The notes under the pieces were generated by a model that saw nothing but the letters and a program-made list of their open reading frames with translations, did not search any database and was not told the DNA's origin. The position numbers were made by a program, and so were the translations under genes. DNA of 24,340 nt from RGIG5579 sp045544655. GTDB taxonomy: Bacteria; Bacillota; Clostridia; Oscillospirales; SIG627. The stretch covers positions 1-24,340 of the forward strand of contig JAZPZL010000185.1 in the NCBI GenBank assembly GCA_045544655.1, in the 5' to 3' direction. Below are positions 1 to 6,673 of the stretch, in pieces; the first letter of the stretch is position 1; each line of letters begins with the position of its first letter.

Positions 1-184
1 CGGTTAAAGAAGAAAGATCCACGCGCTCAGTTACAGGAACGTCTTTGAAAAAAACGTAACGAAAGAAATTATACAGATCCAGACTGTATTCGTATACGGT
101 TTTTTCACTTGCGCCCTGGATAGAAAGCTTATATGATAAAAACCTGGCAACTGCCGCAGGCATTTTTTCCATACGAATATTCAT
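1..184 (-). CDS. Tyrosine recombinase (XerC/XerD-like), N-terminal part only
   Basis: Reading the minus strand from the ATG at 184 gives 61 codons open to the window edge. The residues around FLSYKLSIQGASEKTVYEY match the N-terminal SAM-like, core DNA-binding domain of XerC/XerD-type tyrosine recombinases, where a short helix is followed by a 'K(T)V..Y..DL..F..Y' pattern. The catalytic Arg-His-Arg-Tyr domain would lie outside the window and cannot be checked. A GGGGAG ribosome site sits just upstream of the ATG. The start follows the stop of the secreted-protein gene (186-1625) by one base, so the two are probably cotranscribed. It could be a housekeeping Xer protein or an element integrase; the visible part does not decide. 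Confidence 0.72.
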   Translation of the reverse strand, partial: MNIRMEKMPAAVARFLSYKLSIQGASEKTVYEYSLDLYNFFRYVFFKDVPVTERVDLSSLT

Positions 185-185
185 A

Positions 186-1625
186 TCAATCTCCCCTTCC
201 GTCTTTTTTCTTTGATTTACTTTTCTTCTTGGAACGGCGCTGATCTTGTCGCTTTTTCTCTTCCTCCTTACCGCGTTCACGGAAATAGATGCAAAGCACC
301 ATGACAGAAGCAAAGAGCAAAACACCCGACGCCGTTGCAATCACAGCACTTAGCAGAGATTTTTCTTGTGATTCTTTCTCAGAAGAAACAGGCTCGTCAT
401 AAATGATCTCCGTATCCTCCGGAAGTCTTGAATCCGCATCGGGCAGAGATTCAAAGACAGACTCATCGTTTTCCGCCAAAGGCTCCTCGCCCGAGATAAG
501 GGAATTTTCCGAAACAGCAGACGCAGATTCTTCCGGCAAAGGTGCTTGATAAGCGGAGGAGGAAACTACGGTCGTGGTTACGGGAATTTCATCCTGAAGA
601 ACGGATGCTTCCTCCTTCGTAATCGTTGGCACTTCGCCCCCAACCGTCGGAGGCTCCCCCCAATAAAGAGGAATCGGTACTACGCTTGGAATATAAGATC
701 CCGATACAGGAGCTTCAAAATCGTTTAGCATCCAATTGAATAAGGTTTGTCCACCGGAAGAGCCGGGAATTGCAATTTCGGACGGAACACCCGTCACGGC
801 GCAAGATACGGCATCCAAATCCACTTCGGTGGAAAAGTTGCCGCAAAGGGTATTTGAAGGATCCTTCAACAAGGCAGCTACGGTAGCACGATCGGAAGGA
901 AGCACCGAAAGAAGCACGTCCTCCAAGGGGATCTTCACCTCTGCAACAAGAATCGTACCGCTTGCTGTTTCATCCAAAGAAAGAACTGCATTTTTGCAAT
1001 AATATTCGGCATTCCACTTGGTACCGTCTGCAGAAACGATCCCGTTTTTAACATAAATTTCCGTGAACGTTGATAAGGGCTTTGAAACAACGCTTGGTTC
1101 TCTCAAGCTTCGGGCAATTCGTTCACCTGCAAAACCGACACAAATATCATCGTCATCAGAAAAATAATAGGTATTTGATAAAAGAGAGCCCTTCAAGGCA
1201 GGGTGATCACCATCAGCAATACCGATAGAAAAAGTAATACGGTGGCACTGGATCCCATTTCTCAACGCTGAGGAAACGGTCCCGCGCTCTGACGGCAAGG
1301 TGAGCCGCAAACCGCAATAAACATAGTTTCCGCAGAGCAAAACGAAGTTTTCCTGAGTAGCCCCAACAGAAGAACCTGCAATTTGATAAACGCCGTCGTT
1401 TAAGAAGCAAAGACCTTGATTCTCCTTAAAAGTCACTCCTTCACCGTATTCACCATCCGTAATTTTTCCGTCAAGGACGGCGGCGCTCCCACGAGAAACC
1501 TTCATTGAATGCACGCCAAAGGGAGAGAGATCGCTCAAGGAAAGTGCTTGTACGGGTTTTGACACGGGAAAAACAAACAACCATACAAAAATCGACAAAA
1601 TAATACTTATTTTTTTCAAATTCAT
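186..1625 (-). CDS. Secreted, membrane-anchored protein with DOMON/CBM9-like region
   Basis: 479 residues. An N-terminal signal peptide (about 1-27, ending PVQA) is followed by a region (about 40-270) with the 'LDGKITDGEYGEG' pattern, typical of DOMON-like or family-9 carbohydrate-binding modules at the start of their beta sandwich. After a Pro/Glu/Ser-rich linker (about 315-420) comes one membrane segment (about 422-448) and a strongly basic cytoplasmic tail rich in Lys and Arg. Topology is therefore outside-facing with a C-terminal anchor. The start is fixed by the signal peptide, but no good Shine-Dalgarno is visible; instead a hairpin lies just upstream. It shares the 'GVH/GLH ... DGK...GEY' block with the next gene (1679-3106), so they are probably tandem paralogues. 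The ligand is unknown. Confidence 0.78.
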   Translation of the reverse strand: MNLKKISIILSIFVWLFVFPVSKPVQALSLSDLSPFGVHSMKVSRGSAAVLDGKITDGEYGEGVTFKENQGLCFLNDGVYQIAGSSVGATQENFVLLCGNYVYCGLRLTLPSERGTVSSALRNGIQCHRITFSIGIADGDHPALKGSLLSNTYYFSDDDDICVGFAGERIARSLREPSVVSKPLSTFTEIYVKNGIVSADGTKWNAEYYCKNAVLSLDETASGTILVAEVKIPLEDVLLSVLPSDRATVAALLKDPSNTLCGNFSTEVDLDAVSCAVTGVPSEIAIPGSSGGQTLFNWMLNDFEAPVSGSYIPSVVPIPLYWGEPPTVGGEVPTITKEEASVLQDEIPVTTTVVSSSAYQAPLPEESASAVSENSLISGEEPLAENDESVFESLPDADSRLPEDTEIIYDEPVSSEKESQEKSLLSAVIATASGVLLFASVMVLCIYFRERGKEEEKKRQDQRRSKKKSKSKKKDGRGD

Positions 1626-1638
1626 AGATAAAAGAACA

Positions 1639-1660
1639 GCGGTCCGAATCTTCGGACCGC
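1639..1660 (-). terminator. Hairpin between the two secreted-protein genes
   Basis: A perfect stem GCGGTCCGA / TCGGACCGC with an ATCT-type loop lies between the stop of the 1679-3106 gene and the start of the 186-1625 gene. Read on the minus strand it is followed by TGTTCTTTTA, a weak T tract. It could act as a leaky terminator or an mRNA-processing or stability element that sets different levels for the two paralogues. The downstream gene lacks a clear ribosome site at this position. Confidence 0.55.
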
Positions 1661-1678
1661 CGAAACCTCATATAGAAA

Positions 1679-3106
1679 TTAGATGCGGGAACTGCGTTTT
1701 CTCATCAACAGTACCGTAACTGCACCTGCTGCGCAGAGAAGCATTACTGCGGAAAGAACCACGGTAGTGGTCAGGCTGTCACCGGTAGCACTTGCAGAGG
1801 AAGTAGCAACGCCGATTACGCGATAATTCACGCCACGAACACCACTTGTCAAAGCAGGAGTACGGGTTCTGGTTACACGGGTCGAAGTCGTTCCAATGGG
1901 AGAAACGGAAATGGAGTCATTTACTTCAGTACCATGAACAGCAGGGTTGTACGTGCCGAGAAAATGAACAGGATTCGCCAGATAGTAAACACCGAGACCG
2001 TGCCCGCTGCTGACAGCATCGGTAACTCTGTTGTGGAACAGATAATTGCCGATCTTACTGTAACCGCCGGTACGGGCAGTACCGTAAGCGGGAAGCATCG
2101 TCTGAGCGTAGATTACGTCGTCGCGAGCAATCAAAACGTCCTTACCGTCGGGTCCGGTGGTCTTAACGTTTCCGGAGGACTGGAGTCTCATATTGAAGCC
2201 CCAGGAGCCCCATTCGGGAACCTTGTTCAAGGGAGTGCCATCCTCATACTCAACGTCGGTGATACGAAGCACGTCGCCGAGGGGATATCTACCCTCAAAG
2301 GTAACTGCCCATTTTCCGTTTTCCAGAACGGTTACCTGATAAAAGAAGTTTTCAGCCTTTCGGTATGTAGCACCGTTCCAGATCACGCCGGTCTCTTCAT
2401 CGGTCCAAAGCGGAAGATAAGTCTTGGTATGATTGCTGACCTTTTGGGGATTCTGCAGGGTAACTCGACGGTGACCGCTGGATTCCGAAAGAGTAACGGA
2501 CAGAGCGGTATTGAAATAATCAGCCTTCTGAAGGTTGTAACGGGTCTGAGCTACAGAGTTGTAGTTGGCACCGGATACGTTGTTGGTCTGCATAAAGTTG
2601 ATAAAGGTATCTACCCACCAGTAATTGTAGCGACGCTTGTTGCCGCCGTTTACCGTTTCATTGTCGGTAGCCTCGGTAAAACGAACCGCGGGGATGGTGG
2701 TGGTGACAGCAAAATAAAAATACTCGTCGTCGTAGGTCAGATAACTATTCATATACTCGGGAATATCCTCTTTCAGAACGAAATCGGTAAAGTCCTGTCT
2801 GCCGAAATAGTTATTCTGATGTGCTCCAACCTCGGGGTAAGAAGTGATCCAAAGGTTATCACCGGGGGTAGAAGACAAAGCACAGCCGTTGTTGGGACCG
2901 GGGTATTCACCGGTGCCGACTTTGCCGTCGATGGCGGGAGCCACGTCGGTTTTAAATACCTCCAGGGTATGCAAGCCGTAAGCCTCAAGATTGTGAGTGC
3001 TTACGGAGGAGGGGATGGACAGGGTGTAGCCTCTGGCAGACGCGGGCACCGCAAAGAGGGCTGCAAGCGTTACAATCGCCAAAAGAAGCGCCAAAATTTT
3101 CTTCAT
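1679..3106 (-). CDS. Secreted protein with DOMON/CBM9-like region and C-terminal anchor
   Basis: 475 residues from the ATG at 3106, which has a well-spaced AAAGGAG site; a TTG 18 bases further upstream would fall before that site and is not favoured. Signal peptide of 24 residues ending in Ala-Ser-Ala. The mature protein begins with a region carrying 'APAIDGKVGTGEYPG', the motif that opens many DOMON-like/CBM9-like modules, and continues as a long domain rich in Tyr, Thr and Asn. The C-terminus has Ala-Thr-Gly-Asp (about 440-443), a hydrophobic stretch (about 444-467) and Arg-Lys-Arg. This resembles a degenerate sortase sorting signal or a simple membrane anchor. Paralogue of the neighbouring 186-1625 gene. 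Probably a surface protein that binds a glycan, but the substrate is not known. Confidence 0.78.
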   Translation of the reverse strand: MKKILALLLAIVTLAALFAVPASARGYTLSIPSSVSTHNLEAYGLHTLEVFKTDVAPAIDGKVGTGEYPGPNNGCALSSTPGDNLWITSYPEVGAHQNNYFGRQDFTDFVLKEDIPEYMNSYLTYDDEYFYFAVTTTIPAVRFTEATDNETVNGGNKRRYNYWWVDTFINFMQTNNVSGANYNSVAQTRYNLQKADYFNTALSVTLSESSGHRRVTLQNPQKVSNHTKTYLPLWTDEETGVIWNGATYRKAENFFYQVTVLENGKWAVTFEGRYPLGDVLRITDVEYEDGTPLNKVPEWGSWGFNMRLQSSGNVKTTGPDGKDVLIARDDVIYAQTMLPAYGTARTGGYSKIGNYLFHNRVTDAVSSGHGLGVYYLANPVHFLGTYNPAVHGTEVNDSISVSPIGTTSTRVTRTRTPALTSGVRGVNYRVIGVATSSASATGDSLTTTVVLSAVMLLCAAGAVTVLLMRKRSSRI

Positions 3107-3136
3107 ATTATACTCCTTTAACAACTAGAGTTTACT

Positions 3137-3181
3137 TTGAGTATACTTCTACTCAATATCCATCAATATCATAACATTGAT
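3137..3181 (-). promoter_or_regulatory. Possible promoter and inverted repeats for the secreted-protein operon
   Basis: On the minus strand, TATACT (plus 3140-3145) with TTGATG (plus 3161-3166) could form a sigma-A-type promoter, but the 15-base spacer is short. The -10 lies inside an inverted repeat on the plus strand, TTGAGTA (3137-3143) and TACTCAA (3150-3156). A second repeat, ATCAAT (3162-3167) and ATTGAT (3176-3181), follows it. This arrangement would suit repressor control, but no regulator is identifiable. Confidence 0.35.
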
Positions 3182-3252
3182 TTCATCTTTTGTCAATAAA
3201 AAAATCGTTTTCTTTAATGGAAAATCTTGAAAAAATTGATAAAATTCACAAA

Positions 3253-3286
3253 TATACCATTGTATTTTTTACCAAAATGGTATAAA
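3253..3286 (+). promoter_or_regulatory. Possible promoter/operator of the small membrane-protein gene
   Basis: TTGTAT (3260-3265) and TATAAA (3281-3286) are 15 bases apart, a weak sigma-A promoter. Overlapping them is a perfect 8-base inverted repeat TATACCAT (3253-3260) / ATGGTATA (3277-3284), with a nested TACCA-AAA-TGGTA. The overlap with the -10 would suit a repressor site, but this is inference only. Confidence 0.35.
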
Positions 3287-3322
3287 CTCTCAAATAAAGT
3301 ATATCTTGAAAGGATAATTCTT

Positions 3323-3907
3323 ATGACTTGGTTCACCCGAAACACCGGCTTGATGCTGAAAACCTTCCTATATCAGGTTGTTATAAGTCTTTTTGGCTTT
3401 ATGATGTACGGCGCTACTTATAAAATCCCTCTGCTTCTCGTGATAGGACAGGCAACCGTAGTTTTGTTCTTCTTTTATATTATGTCCTCCCAAATGTATC
3501 AGAGCGGTGCAAAGCAGTGCGAATATGATCACGGTCACGAGGTCCGCTCCTCCCCTGCCGCCGGCTTTCTTTTTGCAGGGATCGCTTTTTTACCCACCAT
3601 CCTTCTCGCGATCCTTTCCGTTCTCATTCCTCCCTTTGGGGAAGGCGGCGCCTCCAACACTGCGGGATATATTTCCTATCTGTGCAATCATACCTTCTTA
3701 CAGGGAATGTACGTAGGCATCACGCAAACGATCTATCCCACCGCCGCAGGCGGAGCAAGTGAGGCACTTGCCGCCGCAAACGCCGCCGCCATCAATTCCC
3801 GCTGTATCATTCATCTTTTCGGCGCAATTCCCGGAATTCTCGCCGGGGGCATCGGCTACCTCATCGGTTATATGAATTTCAAGAAGGATAAGAAAAAATC
3901 AAAATAA
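3323..3907 (+). CDS. Small multi-pass membrane protein of unknown function
   Basis: 194 residues from the ATG at 3323, chosen because GAAAGG lies about ten bases upstream; the frame is open further upstream to 3227, but those residues are translated from AT-rich leader. Four hydrophobic segments are visible: about 11-30, 33-53, 76-97 and 164-186. A charged cytoplasmic-looking loop (CEYDHGHEVRS, about 65-75) and a long extracellular-looking loop with Asn, Gly and Ala (about 105-160) separate them. The end is very basic (KKDKKKSK). I do not recognise a family. It is followed after 10 bases by a strong hairpin shared with the amidase gene, so it is probably a single-gene transcript unless there is read-through. 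Confidence 0.7.
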   Translation: MTWFTRNTGLMLKTFLYQVVISLFGFMMYGATYKIPLLLVIGQATVVLFFFYIMSSQMYQSGAKQCEYDHGHEVRSSPAAGFLFAGIAFLPTILLAILSVLIPPFGEGGASNTAGYISYLCNHTFLQGMYVGITQTIYPTAAGGASEALAAANAAAINSRCIIHLFGAIPGILAGGIGYLIGYMNFKKDKKKSK

Positions 3908-3917
3908 AACGTCGCAT

Positions 3918-3961
3918 ATCACCTTGCAAGCGTGAATACATTCTTGTGAGGTGATTTTTTT
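3918..3961 (+). terminator. Terminator-like hairpin containing the amidase ribosome site
   Basis: Arms ATCACCTTGCAAG (3918-3930) and CTTGTGAGGTGAT (3943-3955) pair over 13 positions, two of them G-U, with a 12-base loop and then seven T residues (3955-3961). It is a good intrinsic terminator for the membrane-protein gene. The downstream arm contains GAGGTGA (3948-3954), the only ribosome site for the amidase, whose TTG start is at 3960. The structure could thus stop transcription and, in read-through RNA, hide the ribosome site. Confidence 0.7.
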
Positions 3962-4694
3962 GAAACACAAAACCAGGCTCATTCCCGATTCCGCCCTGTT
4001 CGGATTCTTGTTGACCGGCTGTATTCTGTTACTTGCGTCGTTTTTCTCTTCCCTGTTTTCAAATTCCTTACAGTCGGAGGTCATCTCGGTCTCTGCTCCT
4101 GAAAAAGACCTGCCGACCGTAATTCTTGATGCGGGACACGGGGGGCTTGATTCCGGCGCGGTCAGCGTTTACGGAGACGAGGAAAAGCATCTGAATCTGG
4201 CGGTAGCGAAAAAGCTGGGTGCTTTTTTGGAAAACGCAGGGGTTCGCGTGATCTACACCCGGACCGAAGACGAAATGCTGGAAAGCGAAAATAAAGCCGG
4301 CTCGAAAAAAACGAGAGATCTTCTTGCCAGAGTGGAGATCGCCAAGCAATATCCCAAAGCCTTGTTCGTCAGCCTTCACATGAATACGCTTCCGATTGAA
4401 AAATACAAAGGACTCCAGGTATTTTATACAGACCGAAACGATGCAAACCGCGCTTTGGCGCAGGTCCTGCAAAACACCGTTTCCGCTTCCCTGCAGACAG
4501 ACAATACAAGAAAAGCAAAGGATGCTGAAGGGAAAATCTATATTTTGGATCGGATCGACCAGCCAGCCCTCTTGGTTGAGTGCGGCTTTTTAACCAACGG
4601 GGAGGAAGCGGCACTGTTGAAAAACGAAGAATATCAGGCAAAATTATGCTACGTTTTGTCCCGTCCGATTCTGGATTTTTTGTACGAACGATAA
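3960..4694 (+). CDS. cwlD: N-acetylmuramoyl-L-alanine amidase, CwlD-like (Amidase_3)
   Basis: 244 residues from TTG at 3960, five bases after GAGGTGA. A GTG at 3951 is in frame but lies inside that ribosome site, so it is not chosen. One N-terminal membrane or signal segment (about 9-31) precedes the catalytic domain. The zinc and catalytic motifs of Amidase_3 are all present: His in VILDAGHGG, Glu in the DEEKHLNL segment, His in FVSLHMN, and the catalytic Glu in LLVECGFL near the end. Length and motif spacing match CwlD, which in endospore formers removes the peptide from muramic acid to start delta-lactam formation in spore cortex. A vegetative cell-wall amidase of the same family is the alternative. 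The gene reads in the same direction as rpmE, which has its own promoter. Confidence 0.85.
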   Translation: MKHKTRLIPDSALFGFLLTGCILLLASFFSSLFSNSLQSEVISVSAPEKDLPTVILDAGHGGLDSGAVSVYGDEEKHLNLAVAKKLGAFLENAGVRVIYTRTEDEMLESENKAGSKKTRDLLARVEIAKQYPKALFVSLHMNTLPIEKYKGLQVFYTDRNDANRALAQVLQNTVSASLQTDNTRKAKDAEGKIYILDRIDQPALLVECGFLTNGEEAALLKNEEYQAKLCYVLSRPILDFLYER

Positions 4695-4731
4695 AAAAAC
4701 AGAATAATTTTGAAAAAAATGAAATTTACTC

Positions 4732-4760
4732 TTGATTTTTGTTTTTGTTTATGTTAATAT
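4732..4760 (+). promoter_or_regulatory. Sigma-A-type promoter of rpmE
   Basis: TTGATT (4732-4737) and TAATAT (4755-4760) are separated by 17 bases in a very AT-rich stretch, about 65 bases before the rpmE start. This is the best housekeeping promoter seen in the window. I saw no L31-specific leader structure or zinc-repressor box in the remaining leader. Confidence 0.65.
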
Positions 4761-4826
4761 AGAGTGCAATGCAGTTGATTGATGATTTCATCGCAACGTA
4801 AATAAAAACAGAAAAAGGTGAAAAGA

Positions 4827-5024
4827 ATGAAAGAAGGACTTCATCCCTCCTACAAGGATACCGTGATCATTTGCGCTTGCGGTGCGGAATACCCCACCAG
4901 ATCCACCAAGGAAAACATCCACGTGGATATTTGCGCAAAGTGCCATCCCTTCTACACCGGTAAGCAGAAATTCGTTGATGCCGGTGGACGTGTTGACAAG
5001 TTCAACAAGAAGTTTGGCAGATAA
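4827..5024 (+). CDS. rpmE: 50S ribosomal protein L31, zinc-binding type
   Basis: 65 residues. It aligns along its full length with bacterial L31: HPSYKD near the start, the zinc ligands Cys16, Cys18, Cys36 and Cys39 (CACG and CAKCHPFYTG), and the GGRVDKFNKKFG end. Having all four cysteines makes it the C+ form, the type that can be exchanged for a C- form under zinc limitation. The ATG at 4827 is preceded by AAAGGTGA with good spacing; a GTG at 4818 lies within that ribosome site and is rejected. It is transcribed from its own promoter and ends before a strong terminator, so it is monocistronic as in many Firmicutes. Confidence 0.95.
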   Translation: MKEGLHPSYKDTVIICACGAEYPTRSTKENIHVDICAKCHPFYTGKQKFVDAGGRVDKFNKKFGR

Positions 5025-5058
5025 GCTGTCGGTTGTCAGATCGGCATAAAACGGTTAG

Positions 5059-5093
5059 AAGCGGTTGCACTGTTCCGGTGTTGCCGCTTTTTT
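5059..5093 (+). terminator. Intrinsic terminator after rpmE
   Basis: AAGCGG (from 5059) pairs with CCGCTT (to about 5089), extended inward by a weaker stem TGCAC / GTG with a mismatch, and is followed by a T run (5088-5093). It lies 35 bases after the rpmE stop and before the hflX ribosome site. Confidence 0.7.
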
Positions 5094-5114
5094 CATTATT
5101 TTCAAGGAGTAGCA

Positions 5115-6434
5115 ATGAGCAGTATATTTGAAAAAGTCCCGAGCGCATCCACCACCGAAACGCAAAACCGAGAGCCTGAAAAAGCAATTCTTGTCAGCGT
5201 GGTATTGGACGACGCGGATCCGATGGATACGGATTCCTCCCTGGATGAGTTAGAGGAGCTTTTAAAAACGGCAGGTGGCGTTTCCCTGGGGCGACTGATC
5301 CAGGCGCGTGAAAAGCCTGAGCACGCCACCTACATCGGCTCCGGTAAGCTGGAGGAGCTTGCCATACTTTGTCGCAATATGTTCGCAGATCTTGTAGTAT
5401 TCGACTGCGAATTAACCCCCTCTCAGATCCGCAACGTGGAAGCGGTGCTGGAAGATGTGCGCGTCATCGACCGAACCATGCTGATCCTGGATATTTTCGC
5501 TCTGAACGCCACAACAAGGGAGGGTATGCTTCAGGTTGCCATCGCCAATTTGAAATACACGCTTCCCCGTTTATCGGGACAAGGCACGGAGCTTTCCCGA
5601 TTGGGCGGCGGAATCGGCACGAGGGGTCCCGGTGAAACCAAGCTTGAAATTGATCGGAGACACGTAAAACGCAAGATCCAAAAGCTGGAAGAGGAGCTGG
5701 AGGAGCTTGCAAAAAAAAGAAAGACGCAGAGGAAAAGCCGTGAGAAAAACGGTGTGTTTCAGATCTCCCTCGCAGGCTATACCAATGCAGGAAAATCCTC
5801 TCTTCTCAATCTTCTTTGCGAAGATCAGATCCTTGCGGAAAATAAGCTGTTTGCGACTCTTGATCCCACCACGAGAAGACTGCGTTTGCCGAATTACGGT
5901 GAGGTGCTTCTGACGGATACGGTTGGCTTTATCAACCGACTGCCCCACCATTTGGTTGATGCATTTCGTTCCACTCTGGACGAGGTGGTTTACAGTGATC
6001 TGGTTTTGGTGGTTTTGGATGCCACGGATGCAAAATTTATGCAAAAGCTGGAGATCACGGAAGGCATTCTTTCCGATCTGTATAAAAAAAGAGAGGTCGT
6101 ACCGCCTACTACTCTGTATTTGCTGAACAAAACGGATCTTCCGGAAAGCAGATTCAACGTAGGCGTTTTTCCCAAAAAATACGAACACGTTTGTATTTCT
6201 GCCAAGACCGGAGCAGGCAAGGATGCGCTCTTGGAGAAAATCGAGGAAATCCTTTCTCAGTTTAAAAAGCCCGTAGACTTTCTTTTTCCCCACGAGGAAG
6301 GCGGAAAGCTGTCCTTTTTATACAAAAACGCCAGTGTTGGCGAGGTACGCTACGAGGCTGAGGGAATTTACGTCACGGCGATCTGCGACGAAAAGACCCG
6401 CGGAGCACTTGCAAAATTTATCAAAAAGGATTAA
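5115..6434 (+). CDS. hflX: GTPase HflX, ribosome-associated
   Basis: 439 residues with an AAGGAG site before the ATG. The N-terminal HflX domain shows the 'ATYIGSGKLEEL' and 'FDCELTPSQIRN' motifs and the glycine-rich GGGIGTRGPGETKLE linker, followed by a charged coiled coil (about 180-215). The G domain has G1 GYTNAGKSS (about 221), G3 DTVGFI (about 269), G4 NKTD (about 338) and G5 SAKTG. HflX binds the 50S subunit and, in several bacteria, splits or rescues stalled 70S ribosomes in stress. Length is normal and no key residue is missing. The neighbours, rpmE upstream and a topoisomerase subunit 32 bases downstream, are housekeeping. The short gap to the latter, with no visible terminator, suggests cotranscription. 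Confidence 0.95.
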   Translation: MSSIFEKVPSASTTETQNREPEKAILVSVVLDDADPMDTDSSLDELEELLKTAGGVSLGRLIQAREKPEHATYIGSGKLEELAILCRNMFADLVVFDCELTPSQIRNVEAVLEDVRVIDRTMLILDIFALNATTREGMLQVAIANLKYTLPRLSGQGTELSRLGGGIGTRGPGETKLEIDRRHVKRKIQKLEEELEELAKKRKTQRKSREKNGVFQISLAGYTNAGKSSLLNLLCEDQILAENKLFATLDPTTRRLRLPNYGEVLLTDTVGFINRLPHHLVDAFRSTLDEVVYSDLVLVVLDATDAKFMQKLEITEGILSDLYKKREVVPPTTLYLLNKTDLPESRFNVGVFPKKYEHVCISAKTGAGKDALLEKIEEILSQFKKPVDFLFPHEEGGKLSFLYKNASVGEVRYEAEGIYVTAICDEKTRGALAKFIKKD

Positions 6435-6466
6435 AATAGACAAAAATCGCGATTAAAGGAAACATT

Positions 6467-6673
6467 ATGGCTGAAAGAAAAAAGAAAAGCAGTAAAAATA
6501 CACCACCCGCAAAGCCTGCGGTGATCCACGAGCAACCCATCACCCAAACGCTTCGGGAAAACTATATGCCTTACGCAATGAGCTCCATCATCTCCCGCGC
6601 AATTCCCGAGATCGACGGACTCAAGCCCTCTCACAGAAAGCTTCTTTTCACGATGTATAAATGGGACTTTTGA
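6467..6673 (+). CDS. Type IIA topoisomerase A subunit, N-terminal fragment before frameshift
   Basis: 68 codons from an ATG preceded by AAAGGA. After a Lys-rich start, residues 30-65 (ENYMPYAMSSIISRAIPEIDG, then LKPSHRKLLFTMYK) are the beginning of a GyrA/ParC catalytic domain. The frame then reads Trp-Asp-Phe-stop. The continuing homology (MGLLTGNRTKSANVVGQ) is in the -1 frame starting at 6661. Joining after the AAA codon at 6659-6661 restores the uninterrupted family sequence 'MYK-MGLL', so one base is missing at the short A run. The gene should be annotated as one broken reading frame, with this as its 5' part; whether the defect is real or an assembly error cannot be decided here. Confidence 0.85.
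   Translation: MAERKKKSSKNTPPAKPAVIHEQPITQTLRENYMPYAMSSIISRAIPEIDGLKPSHRKLLFTMYKWDF

Noticed and set aside
1934..3121. A 395-codon open frame on the plus strand
   Set aside because: It lies opposite the secreted-protein gene, which has a signal peptide, ribosome site and paralogue. The antisense product has biased, low-information composition and no ribosome site.
3951..3953. GTG as amidase start
   Set aside because: It falls within the GAGGTGA ribosome site; TTG at 3960 has correct spacing.
6653..6673. Programmed -1 frameshifting in the topoisomerase gene
   Set aside because: There is no X-XXY-YYZ slippery heptamer in frame and no evident downstream pseudoknot; a one-base loss is simpler.
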